A stretch of DNA of 64,000 bases from Hypomyces perniciosus. Taxonomy: Eukaryota; Ascomycota; Sordariomycetes; Hypocreales; Hypocreaceae. Position 1 is the first letter of the stretch. Each line of letters opens with the position of its first letter. Below the pieces are notes generated by a model. That model was not told where the DNA came from. It saw only the letters and a list, made by a program, of their open reading frames with translations, and searched no databases. A program made the position numbers and the translations under genes. Location of the stretch: the NCBI GenBank assembly GCA_008477525.1, contig SPDT01000008.1, positions 682,001 through 746,000 of the forward strand, in the 5' to 3' direction. Below, piece after piece: positions 1 through 11,500 of this stretch.

Positions 1-204
1 TCATTTTTGCCTCATCTCTTCTTCCCCCACCTTGTCAGTCCAGAATCTTCTCTTTGTGTTTTCCCTCTTTTCTCGTTTTCTCGTTCCCCCCGCTCCCTGG
101 CCTGTCGCAATACCGAACCCCACACCGGAGCACACTGACTGGCCTCGGAGTACGGAGCTCCGTCAAGGTCTCCTTTGGTCCTTAGACACCTCAATCACCA
201 TACC

Positions 205-1239
205 ATGGATCCCTTAACAAGTTTCTTCTCCGAGCCACTGGGGCAAAATCCGGTCTTGAAAGCCACTGTCCATCAGCAGATAAAGGAGGTGTGGCCTCAT
301 GATCCTAGTCCCCAGTTGCACAGTTCGGGATGCCTCATAGCCGACATCGAAGCATATCTGAATTCATTACTCTTGGCTTTGCCTCTGTTAGCCGAGAGGC
401 TTGTGAATGGCCCCCATATGAATGAGTATATCAGCGAGCAGATGGATCGGATGCAAAAGGAAACGGACTTCTCTGAATTTGGTCCCTTGCCAGCTCTCTG
501 TGATAAAACTTCATCACTTCGGTATGGGCTTCCCTTTACTGTTACAAACTCAGCCGTGGAATTGCTAGTTGACTGTTTGGGATAGCCGATTAGTAATGAA
601 CATCACCAAAGCTATCGAAAGCATGAACGACAAACCTTTCGGCGCAGGAGTACACGAGTCTCGAAACACAGACATATCCTCAGATGACTCAAGGCATTTA
701 CTGCCACCTTCTCCGGCTACCTCACGGACCGCCCTGCCTCTACAAATGCCCTCGGATATAGCAACATTAACTCCTGGTCACACCAATCATCAATTTTTAC
801 GTGACGACTCAACAAGAGAAAGCAGCCCCGTGACCGAAGAACTCTTGGAAAAGGTTTCATGCCGGGGAAAGGGGCAGTGGACCTGCCCGTATCCTAGTTG
901 CAAGTTCGGGGGAGTCGAGCCAGACGGATCTTTGGTCGTATTTGAGAGAAATTCGGCCTTTAAGTAAGTATGAAGTTCACTGTATATTCCACATTGCGCA
1001 TTGCGTAGTGCCATACGCTCTTCAATACCTTTCATACACAACACGCCCTCAAAAGAGTGTAAGGGTGTAGCAAGTTGCTTTCAGTCATGTCGTGACGGCT
1101 GGGACCTGACAAGTGTAGGGCACACCTCCAAAGGCACAGGAGACCGTTCAGATGCGACATGCCTGGCTGTACCAACAAAAAGGGATTTGCGAGGAGTGAT
1201 CAGCTCCGCCGCCATCAAGAGAGTGCTTCACATGGCTAA
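205..1239 (+). CDS. Small C2H2 zinc-finger protein (putative transcription factor), 3 exons
   Basis: Exons 205-521, 586-963 and 1119-1239 join in phase to give about 271 aa. The introns are GTATGG...TAG (64 nt) and GTAAGT...TAG (155 nt). The N-terminal two thirds has no motif I recognise. The C-terminus has two C2H2-type fingers. The first starts at CPYPSC and runs across intron 2 to AHLQRH. The second is CDMPGC...FARSDQLRRHQ, a canonical finger with the usual linker residues before it (RRPFRC). The protein ends soon after the second finger, so it is probably a nuclear DNA-binding protein; target unknown. The ATG at 205 sits in a good context (taccATGG). An in-frame non-preferred start lies at 175. 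The region upstream (1-204) is CT-rich as expected for a fungal promoter/5'UTR. The finger call is firm; the regulatory role is inferred. Confidence 0.78.
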
Positions 1240-2068
1240 CCGAGGAGCGCCGCGGCTGTGTCCAGAGGTGATGACGAAGAAACTAACAACGTACTTGATG
1301 CCGGCATCAAGGGGCAGTTGTTACACAACATGGGGGGGGGGGTCGAGTGGTACCGAGGAATGTTTGATAGGAATTAGTCGTAATTGGTCTCTTTCAGTAT
1401 TGTAGCTACCAATAAGAACCAAGAGTTACATTTTGAAGACAATACTCTGCATGATAAAGCAACAGTTAGGATCACGCAGAGGTGAGAAAAGAGAGCCTTA
1501 TGCTTACACATCCGTGAGACTCGGCACTACTTTCTATACAATGAGAGACCCCCTTGAACTTTGGCGGTACCTATTACCTTGCCTCATTGCCAAGTCACTG
1601 AAAGCACGTGGACTACGAATGCACCGCCGAAGATAAACAATGGAAATGAGAAAACAAAGGGAATAATACATCGTCGTCATGTATGAGAAAACATCTACTG
1701 CGCCAACTCGGCCGGGGAGTAAGAGAGAATAGCTACTTGCGCATGATGTCAGGGCTACCCACTAGATGCTTGGCCACGATGGCACCTTGAGCAGCGCGAA
1801 AAATGAGGAAACTAGAGGCTGTTTTCGATGTTGCTTACGGGAAAAACTTCGTTCTGGGGTGACGGACGGAATACTTCGGCGACAGTGGTATCGCATCGTC
1901 ACGGAAAGGAGGGAATAGAAAAAAAAACATAAAAGGTTCTCTTCGCAACCTGTTCTTCCAACGATTTGACTGCACACAATCGATCACCATTGTCAGCTAT
2001 CGTTGTCCTTAGCCACCGACTAGACCGGCACACATACTTTTGAAATATCTTCTCGCTGCACGTTGATA
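1240..2068. other. Intergenic, no recognised gene
   Basis: It holds an 11-base G run near 1332-1342. Short ORFs such as 1433-1636 lack family features and splice support. Probably the 3' flank of the zinc-finger gene and the promoter of the next small ORF. Confidence 0.5.
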
Positions 2069-2496
2069 ATGAATTCATCTAAGCAGTCCCATTCTTCAAA
2101 AAAAGAGACGGCAAAGTGCAAGTCGTCAACCTCAAAAAAGGACCGTAAAGGTCCTAAGACGCACTCTGTTCCGCAATGGCTCCAAAAGACGGGCAGACCC
2201 GAAGGCGACCACATTGCCAAAGCCCTTCAGGGGATTAAAACCACAGGCCTTGCCTCCACTACAACTATTGGGCAACAAAACATTCAGCATAATGGCGAGC
2301 CGACATTTCATGGCCAAGTACATGTTAATACACAGGCTACAGGCTCGTGGGTACGTGCTGAAGAAGTGTAAGTTGAATCAATAGTCCCGGACCTTGAGAA
2401 AAGTAATTGGTCAAGACGATGGAAGCTAACGTGTTCTCCAGCACCAAGTGGCCTCAGTGTTTATCTGAGACTGACCTGCGCGGAGGCCACAACTAA
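2069..2496 (+). CDS. Hypothetical short Lys/Ser-rich protein, 2 exons
   Basis: Exon 1 (2069-2367) ends at a GTAAGT donor. The 74-nt intron contains a perfect GCTAAC branch site and ends in CCAG at 2441. Exon 2 (2442-2496) keeps the frame and adds about 17 residues before TAA, giving about 117 aa. The N-terminus is rich in Ser and Lys (SHSSKKETAKCKSSTSKKDR), the rest polar with no signal peptide or membrane segment. I do not recognise a family. The intact intron signals and phase are the main support for a real gene. It could also be a non-coding transcript with a chance ORF. Confidence 0.42.
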
Positions 2497-3161
2497 AGCC
2501 TTGGGTTTGGAGAAGACGTGGTGGGCGTTATGAGTTTGGGACATTTTGGGTAATCTGTTGGAATTGGTACTGGGATAGAATGTGATTTACAATATGGTGG
2601 GACGGAGTTCATTGCCATTTCTTTTCCTTCACACAAGTCTAGGCATTGAGAAGCGGATTTCGCTATGGCACCTTACACTGTACGGTAGTAACTAGGGTTT
2701 GCTTTCAATATGAGCTTACTGTACAAAACGCCTCCCAGCGAGTATAAAGCCTGATTACAGCAATTCAGGCTTTAATCTACGTCGTAACGGAGGCCTCGAA
2801 TGGCATCAGATGTGAGGAGTGAGGAGTGTGACGATTGTGGGGGAGGGGTGTGTTGGGGAAAATGAGAAAACTGAGAAAAGAAGAAAGCTGGAGGTTATCG
2901 GATGAGAAATGAGGGAACAGAGAAAAGAGAAAAGATAGTATATACGAAGTACAATCAACTCGTACCGCCACTGCTGTGTAATATTACTTCCATGCCGAAT
3001 TTGGTGGTACTAGTTTCCTCAGTCGTTTCAACTTCAAAAGGCGAGGCGCGCCTCGAAGTTCGCGCCTTGTCATGATGGACGCCTGGCCGTTGCCTTTATC
3101 CCTTTTCCTCTTCTTCGTTGCCTGAATTCTTTACCTTGGCATTATTCCCTGTCTAGTAATC
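2497..3161. other. Intergenic; promoter region of the FAD oxidase
   Basis: It contains a 10-bp perfect inverted repeat (2745-2754 with 2765-2774, 10-nt loop) next to a TATAAA-like sequence, and a 14-bp palindrome at 3042-3055. No coding sequence is supported. Confidence 0.5.
3042..3055. promoter_or_regulatory. 14-bp perfect palindrome upstream of the FAD oxidase
   Basis: CGAGGCGCGCCTCG is its own reverse complement and lies about 107 bp before the oxidase ATG at 3162. A GC-rich dyad at this distance could be a binding site for a dimeric regulator. I cannot assign a factor, and chance is possible. Confidence 0.35.
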
Positions 3162-4620
3162 ATGAATGAGGTGGACTTCATCATCGTTGGCGCCGGCGTC
3201 TTCGGAGCCTCAACTGCCTATCACCTTGCACGGATTCACCCTGGTAAACACATCATGCTCGTTGATCGAAAACGGCCAAACCCAGGGGCGGCGTCAAGTG
3301 ACTACAACAAAATCATCCGCGCCGACTACAAGGACATATTATACACGGAGCTAGGGCTGGAGGCGCTGCAATCCTGGAACAATGACCCCATATTCAAGCC
3401 ATACTTCCATCAGGCTGGCTTCCTTATGGCCGAGGAAATCGGTCTGGGCCGCGCAGCATTGATCAACTACGACAAGCTGGGGTACAATGCTAAATCCATC
3501 GTCATGACTGTGGATGAAGCCCATGCTCGCTTTCCTCAGTTTCAGGATGCTCATTGGGAAGGGGTCAAGGAAGCCTATTTCAACCCGGAGAGCGGCTGGG
3601 GTGAGGCTGACGGTGCGATTCGAAGCCTCCTTAATGCGGTTATCGAGGGAGGCGTTGAGTTCCTCGAAGCGAGCCTGACAAGCTTAGCCATTGATGAGAC
3701 TCGATCTTGCCAAGGCATTCGAGTTGTTGACAAGGATGGCGGTGCGGAACGGACCATAGTGGCTCGCCATAAGACTATTCTCTGCGTAGGCGCGCACACT
3801 GCGAAGTTGCTCGCCGACACAGATCCCAAATGGGACGAGCTCCAGGTGAATGGCCGGATGGTGGCAGCGGCCGCGGTTCAGTGCACGGCGACATACCCTC
3901 ATGAAGAGGAGAGTAAATTGTTTCACACGCCTTGCCACTTCCTTGGCATGTGGCATACGCATGGTGAGTTCTCCCCCGTTCTCCGTTTTAGCATGGCCAA
4001 TAGTAATGGGCTCCTTACACTTCTTGGACAGGCGAGATGATCCCGCCATTTAATGGGCGTTTCAAGTTCAACTGTGAAGTTAGCTTCACCAACAATACAT
4101 ATCATGAAGGCTTAAAGAAAGGTATCTCAGTACCTCCATCCGCCGAGACGCAGACCACCTTTGGTCAAGATGTCCCCGAAGGATTGAAACAGGAGGCAGC
4201 CAACGTGGTGAAGAATACCTTTGGTGGTTATATCAACGGGCTTCAGGTTGAATCATATCGCATGTGTTGGTGAGTTGTACAAGGAGTTATCTTTCCTACA
4301 ATTGCACGCAAGGAAACAGTGCTAACGTTGTCTCGTTTGCCAGGGATGCCGTGAGCCCCAACCAGGACTGGATCATCGATCATCATCCACACTGCAAGAA
4401 CCTTTTCATAGCTGGCGCGGGCTCGTTCCACAGCTGGAAGTTTTTGCCCAATATCGGTAAATACGTTGTCCAGAGGATTTTTGGCGAGCTAGATCCTGAA
4501 AAGACTCGAAAGTGGGCGTGGGACAGACCTAATGACGGCGCAGCATGTGAGATGTACATCCCTTCACGAGATTTGAAGTCCATCGGACCATTCCAGGGCT
4601 GGCCTAAGCCAGGGGTTTAA
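3162..4620 (+). CDS. FAD-dependent amine/amino-acid oxidase (sarcosine / saccharopine / fructosyl-amino-acid oxidase family)
   Basis: Exons 3162-3963, 4032-4269 and 4344-4620 give about 438 aa, the usual length of the fructosyl amino acid oxidase group. Introns are 68 nt (GTGAGT) and 74 nt (GTGAGT, GCTAAC branch). The N-terminal Rossmann motif VGAGVFGASTAYHLA binds FAD. Cys346 in RMCW sits where this family links FAD covalently, followed by the conserved IIDHHP segment. Lys379 in SWKFLPNIG matches the active-site Lys before the final FAD loop. Family members oxidise the C-N bond of secondary amines (sarcosine, saccharopine, Amadori products), releasing H2O2. The exact substrate is not readable here; the AASSDYNKIIRADY segment looks closer to the saccharopine/sarcosine oxidase-like fungal group. 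No clear C-terminal SKL-type peroxisomal signal; it ends KPGV. It is convergent with an N-methyltransferase. Confidence 0.9.
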
Positions 4621-5017
4621 CGACTGTCATCAACCTATTAAACAAGTAGTAAAGTATAAAAGTATTAATATCCTATAACGAGCTTAATGAGAAGGTATAT
4701 TTAGCTATACAGTCCAGTCTGCGTGCTGATCGAATGTTTGTGACTACGAGATGAGCAAGACGATGTGTAACTCTGTAAATGAGTATGTATTGACTGCATA
4801 AAACTTGGGAACTGGTATAAATACCTGCCCCGGGTCGCACTTTAGTTGCGTTGAAAACTGATTGTCTTCTCAAAAGAACCGGCATGACCGTCTCTAGCCA
4901 TCGGTGATTCTAGTTCGACACGACTGTGTCATTCGAATCATGAGTGCTCGAAAGAAGGTATTCATCTATATGTATCGCGTTAGATATGTATGGAAAAGAA
5001 ACAACCCCTCCTCGATG
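4621..5017. other. Convergent intergenic spacer
   Basis: Tail-to-tail spacer between the FAD oxidase and the methyltransferase, AT-rich, carrying the 3' ends of both. No gene seen. Confidence 0.6.
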
Positions 5018-6072
5018 TCAAGGAGGTGCGGTATCGGGTAGCTTACAGATCGATGATCCAGGGGCATTCCATCTACCAAGCTCCTGCAGACCAGAGCGAG
5101 CAAACTGCAAGACCATTGATTTCGGTTCGTATTTGAATGCCTCGTAACAATTGATTTCATGCGCCTCTGGGAAAAAGAGAGGGATTTGAGGGCAGTTTAC
5201 ATCGCGCAATGACTTGAAGACAAAGCGGTGCATGAGAGGACGTTCGGTCCACACGCCCTCGACTGTCCAATCTTCTGGACGGTACCACTGTTCGCCGAGG
5301 ATGCGGTTGGAGTGCTCTAGACCACCGCGCATGAATTTTGTGAAGAGCCCGTCGGAATCGTGGTATGATTGCCATATCTTGTCCTTGTCTGTTGTTGCGT
5401 CCATGCCGAGGAGCATGCGGTCATTTGGCCGCATGATGGCAGCCCACTTGGACAGGATTGACGTTGCAGTATCCATGAAGTCGTTTCCCAGGATGGATCC
5501 CAGTGACAGGAAACATCTGGGTGAGGGGACTTGCTGGCACCAGGCTAGAGCGTCGTCGAAGGTTCCCCAGAGACCCCAGCAGTCTATGAATTCGTACTTG
5601 TTGAGGAGTTGAGAGAGGCCCCTTTCGAGAGAAGACTTGGACAGATCTAGGCCGTAGTAGGTGACGTGCTTCTTTGTGGCATTGAGCTTGTCGAGCAAGG
5701 GACACACTTTGCGAATGTCTCTATAATGCAAGGTGTTAGAAGCAAGGTCATGTGTAGGGTGTTGGTTGTGAGCGATACTGACCCGCAGCCCAGATCGATC
5801 AAAGTTGCCCCGGAAGGAATCTGTTCTGCAATCTCGGATCCATGCAGCTCCAACAGGTTGATTTCTTCATTAGTCTGATAGTATGTTGGGAGCCGGTTGA
5901 TTTGGTGCCAAAGGCCAAGGCCACGATCGTCAGATAACAATGCTGATGGGAGCACGCATTGTTTACCAGGGGTTAGCATTCGGCCCTGAAGCATGTCCCG
6001 CAGGGATTCCTGTAGTTGGGAGCCACCAATGTCGAGGATCCTGAATTCACGGCTGTAAAGACTGTGACCCAT
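5018..6072 (-). CDS. SAM-dependent N-methyltransferase of the EgtD/FgaMT (histidine-specific methyltransferase) family
   Basis: Exon 1 is complement(5783-6072), exon 2 complement(5018-5720); the 62-nt intron (GTCAGT...ATAG) splits the LGCG glycine codon. Product about 330 aa, matching dimethylallyltryptophan N-methyltransferase (FgaMT/EasF) and the EgtD-like module. SAM motif I reads LIDLGCGDIRK and the following strand YYGLDLSKSSLERGL. The family block MLLGMDATTDKDKIWQSYHD and the C-terminal EAFKY...FARSGLQELGRWNAPGS are present. Members methylate the alpha-amino group of amino-acid-derived substrates. No prenyltransferase or other ergot gene is nearby, so this is not an ergot cluster. The substrate is unknown. 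It faces the FAD amine oxidase, whose family acts on N-substituted amines, so a shared pathway is conceivable. Confidence 0.88.
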
Positions 6073-8448
6073 GGTGAATCAACTGGGAAGATCGCGGTGC
6101 TATTTTGTGTTTCCAAGCAGCGGAGGGCGAAGCTTCTGTTCTTACGGGACTGACCATCGTGGAACAGGCTCGTCCAGGAGACGATATAGATCTATCTCTG
6201 CCCTGCCTGCTCGTAAATGAGGCTCTGCTCGACACCACCATCATGACTGCAATCGAGCTCACTGAACGAATAAAACAGTTCGATTCAGAAGAGAGGGTGT
6301 CATGTCTACCAGTCTTGGTATAGATACGTTGAGCCTCAATCTTGTCACGAGACAAATAGGGCTTCTCAGCAGAAAGCCACTCGAGCAAGGCCTACCAACC
6401 ATGATTGCCCCTCGGAGACAGCTGGTCCGTTGTGTAACCTGCTGGCGATTGCAGGTTTACAGGAATTAACTAGCGGCACAGATGAGAGTGAGTGGTGCCG
6501 AGGAGTAGAGCCTTGTTTATAGCACGCATGTCTGGCAGCAAAGATAGGGGATCTGGTGACAGCCCACGCCGAGGATTGTTGAATCGAGCAATAGTGAGTG
6601 CTGGTATATTTACAGTAGATCATCAACATATAAGGTAAACAATTTGAAGCCTATCTGACAGGTCAAATATATATTGGTTATGGGCTCCTTAGGTATGTAT
6701 ACGGAGTAGCGTCCGTATTGCCTATTCGGGTAGCCCGCATTCGTCCTCGATCTCGATGACTCGCAGGTGCAAGCCGAGGCAAGCCGGAGTAAGAAATCGA
6801 TGGCAGACTCGACCCTTCGATCTGGGCCAGATCATCTGGCCTGTTGGCACGCCATATCTGTAGTGGAGGGTGAATGGTCGGCGAACCCACGAGCAGGTCT
6901 GGAGTAATACTATGATGTACATACGAGAGGGGGCTGGTAAAGGTACGTTCCGGTCCGCATGAAACGAACAGGTTAGCCACCTGATCTGACTAACTGATAC
7001 GGAATACTACGACGAAGTAGGTTCGTGCCGAGTCCTAGTAGTAATACTACTTACTACTTTGTGCTAGTAGTAATGGCATGCGGGAAGGGAATGGTTCTGT
7101 TGGGAGGAGGGGGGGGATGTTGAGGGTTTACTTCTTCCTCCCTCAATACGAGTTCAAGCAATAAAATAAAGGAGTTGCTTTAAACATGCACTCCTTTGTG
7201 CCCAATAATTACTTACCTATTGACATACCAGTAATAGTACTTCATGACAGCACAGTACACATCGTGGCGTCTTCTATTGCAGCTTTGTGCAAGTGATATG
7301 ACAAGGATGGACATGGAAGGGGTGGGGACACGCTGCACAACACACCACAAGATGGTTCGTTCTTTGTCAGTATTAGTATTAGTATTAGTACTAGTACTAC
7401 TCGTAGAGCCCAGAACAAAGAGGAGCTTCTGGTCTGTCCAGTGACGATGCGGGACTCGCCTTTGACTGCTGCATATCTGCCTTGCCTTTGACGTCTACCT
7501 ACCTTATGGTCTCCGGCTGCTGGCCTCTGAGAAGACACCACCTGTCCAGGACAGTGAGCAGTGGAGTGGGCACTGTAGTCACGCACTGCAAGGCTGCTGC
7601 AGAGCACTCTCTGTGGCCCCATCTGCCCCCTAAAGAGGTCCATGGTGTGCTAAAATAGGAGGAAAAGCACCCCCATGCATGCCACTCCTCCCAATCACGG
7701 CCCCCGCTCGCCCAATCTCGAATTCCTCCTCTTACATTCTTTCTTCGCCCATCCCAGCTCGCTCCAGCCTCCCGCGACTCTAATTTTTTTCCCATCCATC
7801 CATAGGCTGACGAATCGCTGGCGCCATGTCCTTTCAGTTCCTTGTCGCCGTTTCGCCCCCTGCATCGTGACCCGTCGATCCGCCTTCGACACAGACTGAC
7901 ACACGGACAGCGAGGGCGAGCCTAAAGAAGAGGCAGGCCGCAGCGAGCGTCGTCTTACCACCACCACTCTCTCTCTCAAGCCTCTCTGTCTCGTCTCTCG
8001 TCTCTCTTGTGCTTCTTTCTGTCTTTCAATCTTCTCTCACAGCGTCTGTTGCCAGACTAGTCTCACGTCGTGGCCGCTGGCACTGACACACTACATCCTG
8101 GCTCGCCTCGCCAACTGGAGACAGCTTCCGCCATTAACGCAAGCCTCAACCAAGCCTCAACTCCTTTGCTTGCATGTCTCAGATTGGCCGCATAGCTGTT
8201 TTCGCACGCAACTTGAACCTCATTCAGCGGCCCCTGTTCTTCTTTTTTTCCCCTTCCACTTTTTTTCCCCTTCCAATTGAATGAGGCCGTCGATCCGGAC
8301 CAGGTCTGCTTGTCCAACATGCAAAGGAGCCCCCCTGCCAACCACGTCGCCGCCACGTAGTCCATGAATACATACAGCCTGCTGCCCCCCTCGCCGACCT
8401 CGAGCCGAGCGTGCTCGCAACTGCACCTTCAGGCTTTTGCTCACCAAC
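6073..8448. other. Long intergenic region
   Basis: Contains one exact TACGGAGTA at 6700, a hexanucleotide tract of AGTATT units near 7369-7392, and from about 7640 a CT-rich stretch (with CTCTCT runs near 7966-8030) typical of a fungal promoter and long 5'UTR. Short ORFs on both strands show no family features. Confidence 0.5.
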
Positions 8449-8522
8449 ATGACGCCTCCAGCCGAGTTGAGCGACGGCAGCCCCGTAGATGCTGCGGGGC
8501 AGCGCCAGTTCAGGAAGCATAG
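8281..8522 (+). promoter_or_regulatory. Cluster of upstream ORFs before the 1027-aa gene
   Basis: Three ATG-initiated uORFs precede the main ATG at 8449. They span 8281-8367 (28 codons), 8319-8360 (13 codons) and 8364-8522 (52 codons). The last overlaps the main start out of frame. If this sequence is in the mature 5'UTR, they would lower translation of the main ORF. An unrecognised 5' intron could remove them. Confidence 0.35.
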
Positions 8523-11500
8523 AGTCTTGCCTCGACCGCAGAATGACCGAGGCCGCGACAACGTTCGGCGCTCGCCAAAGATATACCATCTATCCGACGA
8601 CACTGCCACTTCCGCAAGGCAGGCCTCGTACCAATCGTCCAGTCCCAGAACCCTCAAGCACCAGTCGAAGCGGATAGGGACTGGGATTGATCTGCCCCCG
8701 ACTCCTCCAGCTCAGTCGCGCGCATCGTTGAGCAGTCACTCCGTCATTCTATCAAGTCCAACAACTACCGAAAGCAGCGTGCAACTCCCACAAGTCGAAA
8801 TAAAGCGACCACCAGCAACGCCGCCCGATCAGCGAGGCCCACCAACTCCAGATGTAACGCCGCCGCATCCTGCGAGTCTTGCCAAGGCTCTGCGCCCTAC
8901 GACGAGGGATCGTAACGCCTACACGAGCACAAAGGCCCCAGAGTCGCGAACCGAATCGTTCAAGACCGCCCGCGAGGATGTGACCTCGTCTGAGGATGAA
9001 GCTACCAGATCCGCCATGTGGCTTGCCTTAGCCTCCTCTATCCCGACCTCCCAAGCCACCATTAGTCGAACCCCGGAAACTGTTGATACCCGCGCCATTC
9101 AACAGCAAGCGTCAGATGTAACGCTGAAGCAGCATCTGAACAGAGCGCCTGAAGAGGACTCCCCACCCCGGTCCAGAGGACGATTTGAAAGGGCTGATGA
9201 AGACTGGCGCGCCGCAGCTGAGGTGGAACACTCGCGAGACGCCCGCCTACAAAAGATTTTGACAAGTTCGACCCCGCGACGAGCGCCAGAAACGTCGCGA
9301 GTGAGCGAACTCCTTGATGATGTTATTGAAGACAATCTCGTCTCCCCAACGAGTGCAACCAAGACAGTCCGGAATATGCCCCTCAAAGAAGTGGCAGGGC
9401 CGGTCTCTTCTCCAAAACGCCGCTCCGATCGAAAGATCGCGACATCTTCCGATCTCAAGAGATCAGAAAGTCAGACCAGCGTAGAAGCGAGGAAGCCTTC
9501 CAGTACTTCGACACAGTCCACATCAAATGTGGTAGGGGTTTTCCTCGTGGATGAGCCACCGCGAAGACAAAGGACCCTTCGCCATGTACGCAAGCAAAGC
9601 GTTTTGAGGGATGCTGTCGAAGATGAGCCTGGTTCATCGGCCAAGACAGTTGATTTGGGACAATCCCCAGAGCCGTCCATTCATACACCACGACTTGAAG
9701 GCCTCGGTCGGCAAGACAGCCATGTCTCCACTAGGACAAATATTTCGTCTAGGTCCATCTCCAGCGGACGAGCAAGGCGCGAGGTCTGGAAGAGCGGCGG
9801 CATCCCCGTTGTAATTGTTCCGGCTAGGCGGTCTTCTCAACGGGGCAAATCTAGGGAGCCTTCACTCCGATCCATGTCTAGCAGACGATCGAAACGGACG
9901 GCTAGTATTAGTTCTTCCCCTTTCGACTCACCACCTAGGGATGCGCCCCCTGTCTTTGAGCGCCGGCGTCGTCGAAGCCGTGCCTATTCTGAATCTGATC
10001 GCTCTGAGAGAACAATCGATTTCCCTCCCGCCATCCCACAACGGTCATCCTCTCTTTCGGCACCCACTAGTCGCAACATCTCAAGAGCTGGATCAATGAC
10101 TATCAGTAGTGTCAAAAGCTATCCTGTGACACAGCAGCAGTTGGATCCTCACTGGAGTCAGGAGGTGCATGTTATCGGCCCCAGTCCCCCTCCCGAAATT
10201 CCTTTAGCATCGCCTGATACGGGAGAACTGGAAGGAGAAGAAACACACGACACTCTGGGTGCTGATCGACACGATGAAGGTCTCTTTGTGAAGAAATACC
10301 CATCCCGAAACACACCTTTCTCTGTTGCCTCCGTGGAGACCTGTGGAACAGCCCCTGAGCTGTCCGAAGCTCTAGCAGTTCACATGTATCCCCACCAGAA
10401 CTCATCTGTGCTAATGGTCGATCATTCCCATCCGGGCCGGCCATCAGATGCGTCAGATGAACAGAGGGAGATGGGAGATCAAGAACAGCAATTGGGGCCA
10501 CCTATGATACTGAGGACTACCTCCGATGAGCAGGTGCCCGTAACTCCCCCCCAGCAGCGGTTTGCTTTAGAGGATGTGGATTCGCCACTCCGTAACCCTC
10601 GAGCACCACCTCGACCACCAAGTTATCCACCGGCCATTAATTTCATCCCTGCCACCCCATCGGGCAAGACGCCGGATCATGAAAAGGGCTTGCATCGTGG
10701 TAACTATTTTGAAACGCTGAATGAGAAACCTCAACGACGACCTTCTATCGTGAAGAGGGCATTTAGCCGGCGACGTCACTCAGCTGATTATACGCCAAAG
10801 CATTCGGCACCAGGATTCCTTACAAGAACATTCTCCCTTTCGCGTAATGCCCGCAGAGGCTCTGAATCTGAAGAAACGGAGAGACGGTCTATGTATCCCC
10901 GAAATGGGGACGAGCCAGCCGAAGAAGACAAGCTGCACCCATTCTGGCGTCCACAATGGATGAGCGATGAGGACTTCGACTATGACGATGATGATGAGGA
11001 CGATGATGTTAGACGTGACGACGAGGTGTACCGGTATCCCCCTGTGGATAACCGCCCAGGAGCACCGGTGAGAAGTCTCAGCACAAAAATCAAGCGGACT
11101 TTTGCTATACTGCCTCCCCGCGAGTACTCCGTCGATGATGTGTATGGTCCACAGCGCCGAACTATTCGACGAACTCCTAGTGGGAATTTGCGAGTGATGA
11201 AACGCAGAGCTAGCTCTGAATCCATGAGCAAACACAATACGCCATATGGGAACGCGCGGTCGGTTTCGGATGGCATTCCCCGAAGAGGGATCTGGCGTGG
11301 CCAGAGTTTGAGCCGAGGAGGCAGTATCAAGAAGACACGGCGTTTTTCGATTGGAAGCAAACTGGAGGAGATTCAAAATCTTCCACAAATGTTGAGCGAC
11401 AGAAGACGAGAAAAGAGATCCCAACAGCTTCGCCAAATGATTAGCGGACCAAGGGAAGTCCGCGACGGGATTGGCGAAGTAATCAGACACGGCAACGCAG

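Noticed and set aside
5018..6072. Ergot alkaloid cluster around the FgaMT-like gene
   Set aside because: No prenyltransferase, EasE/EasC or other cluster genes in the flanking sequence; only the family resemblance exists.
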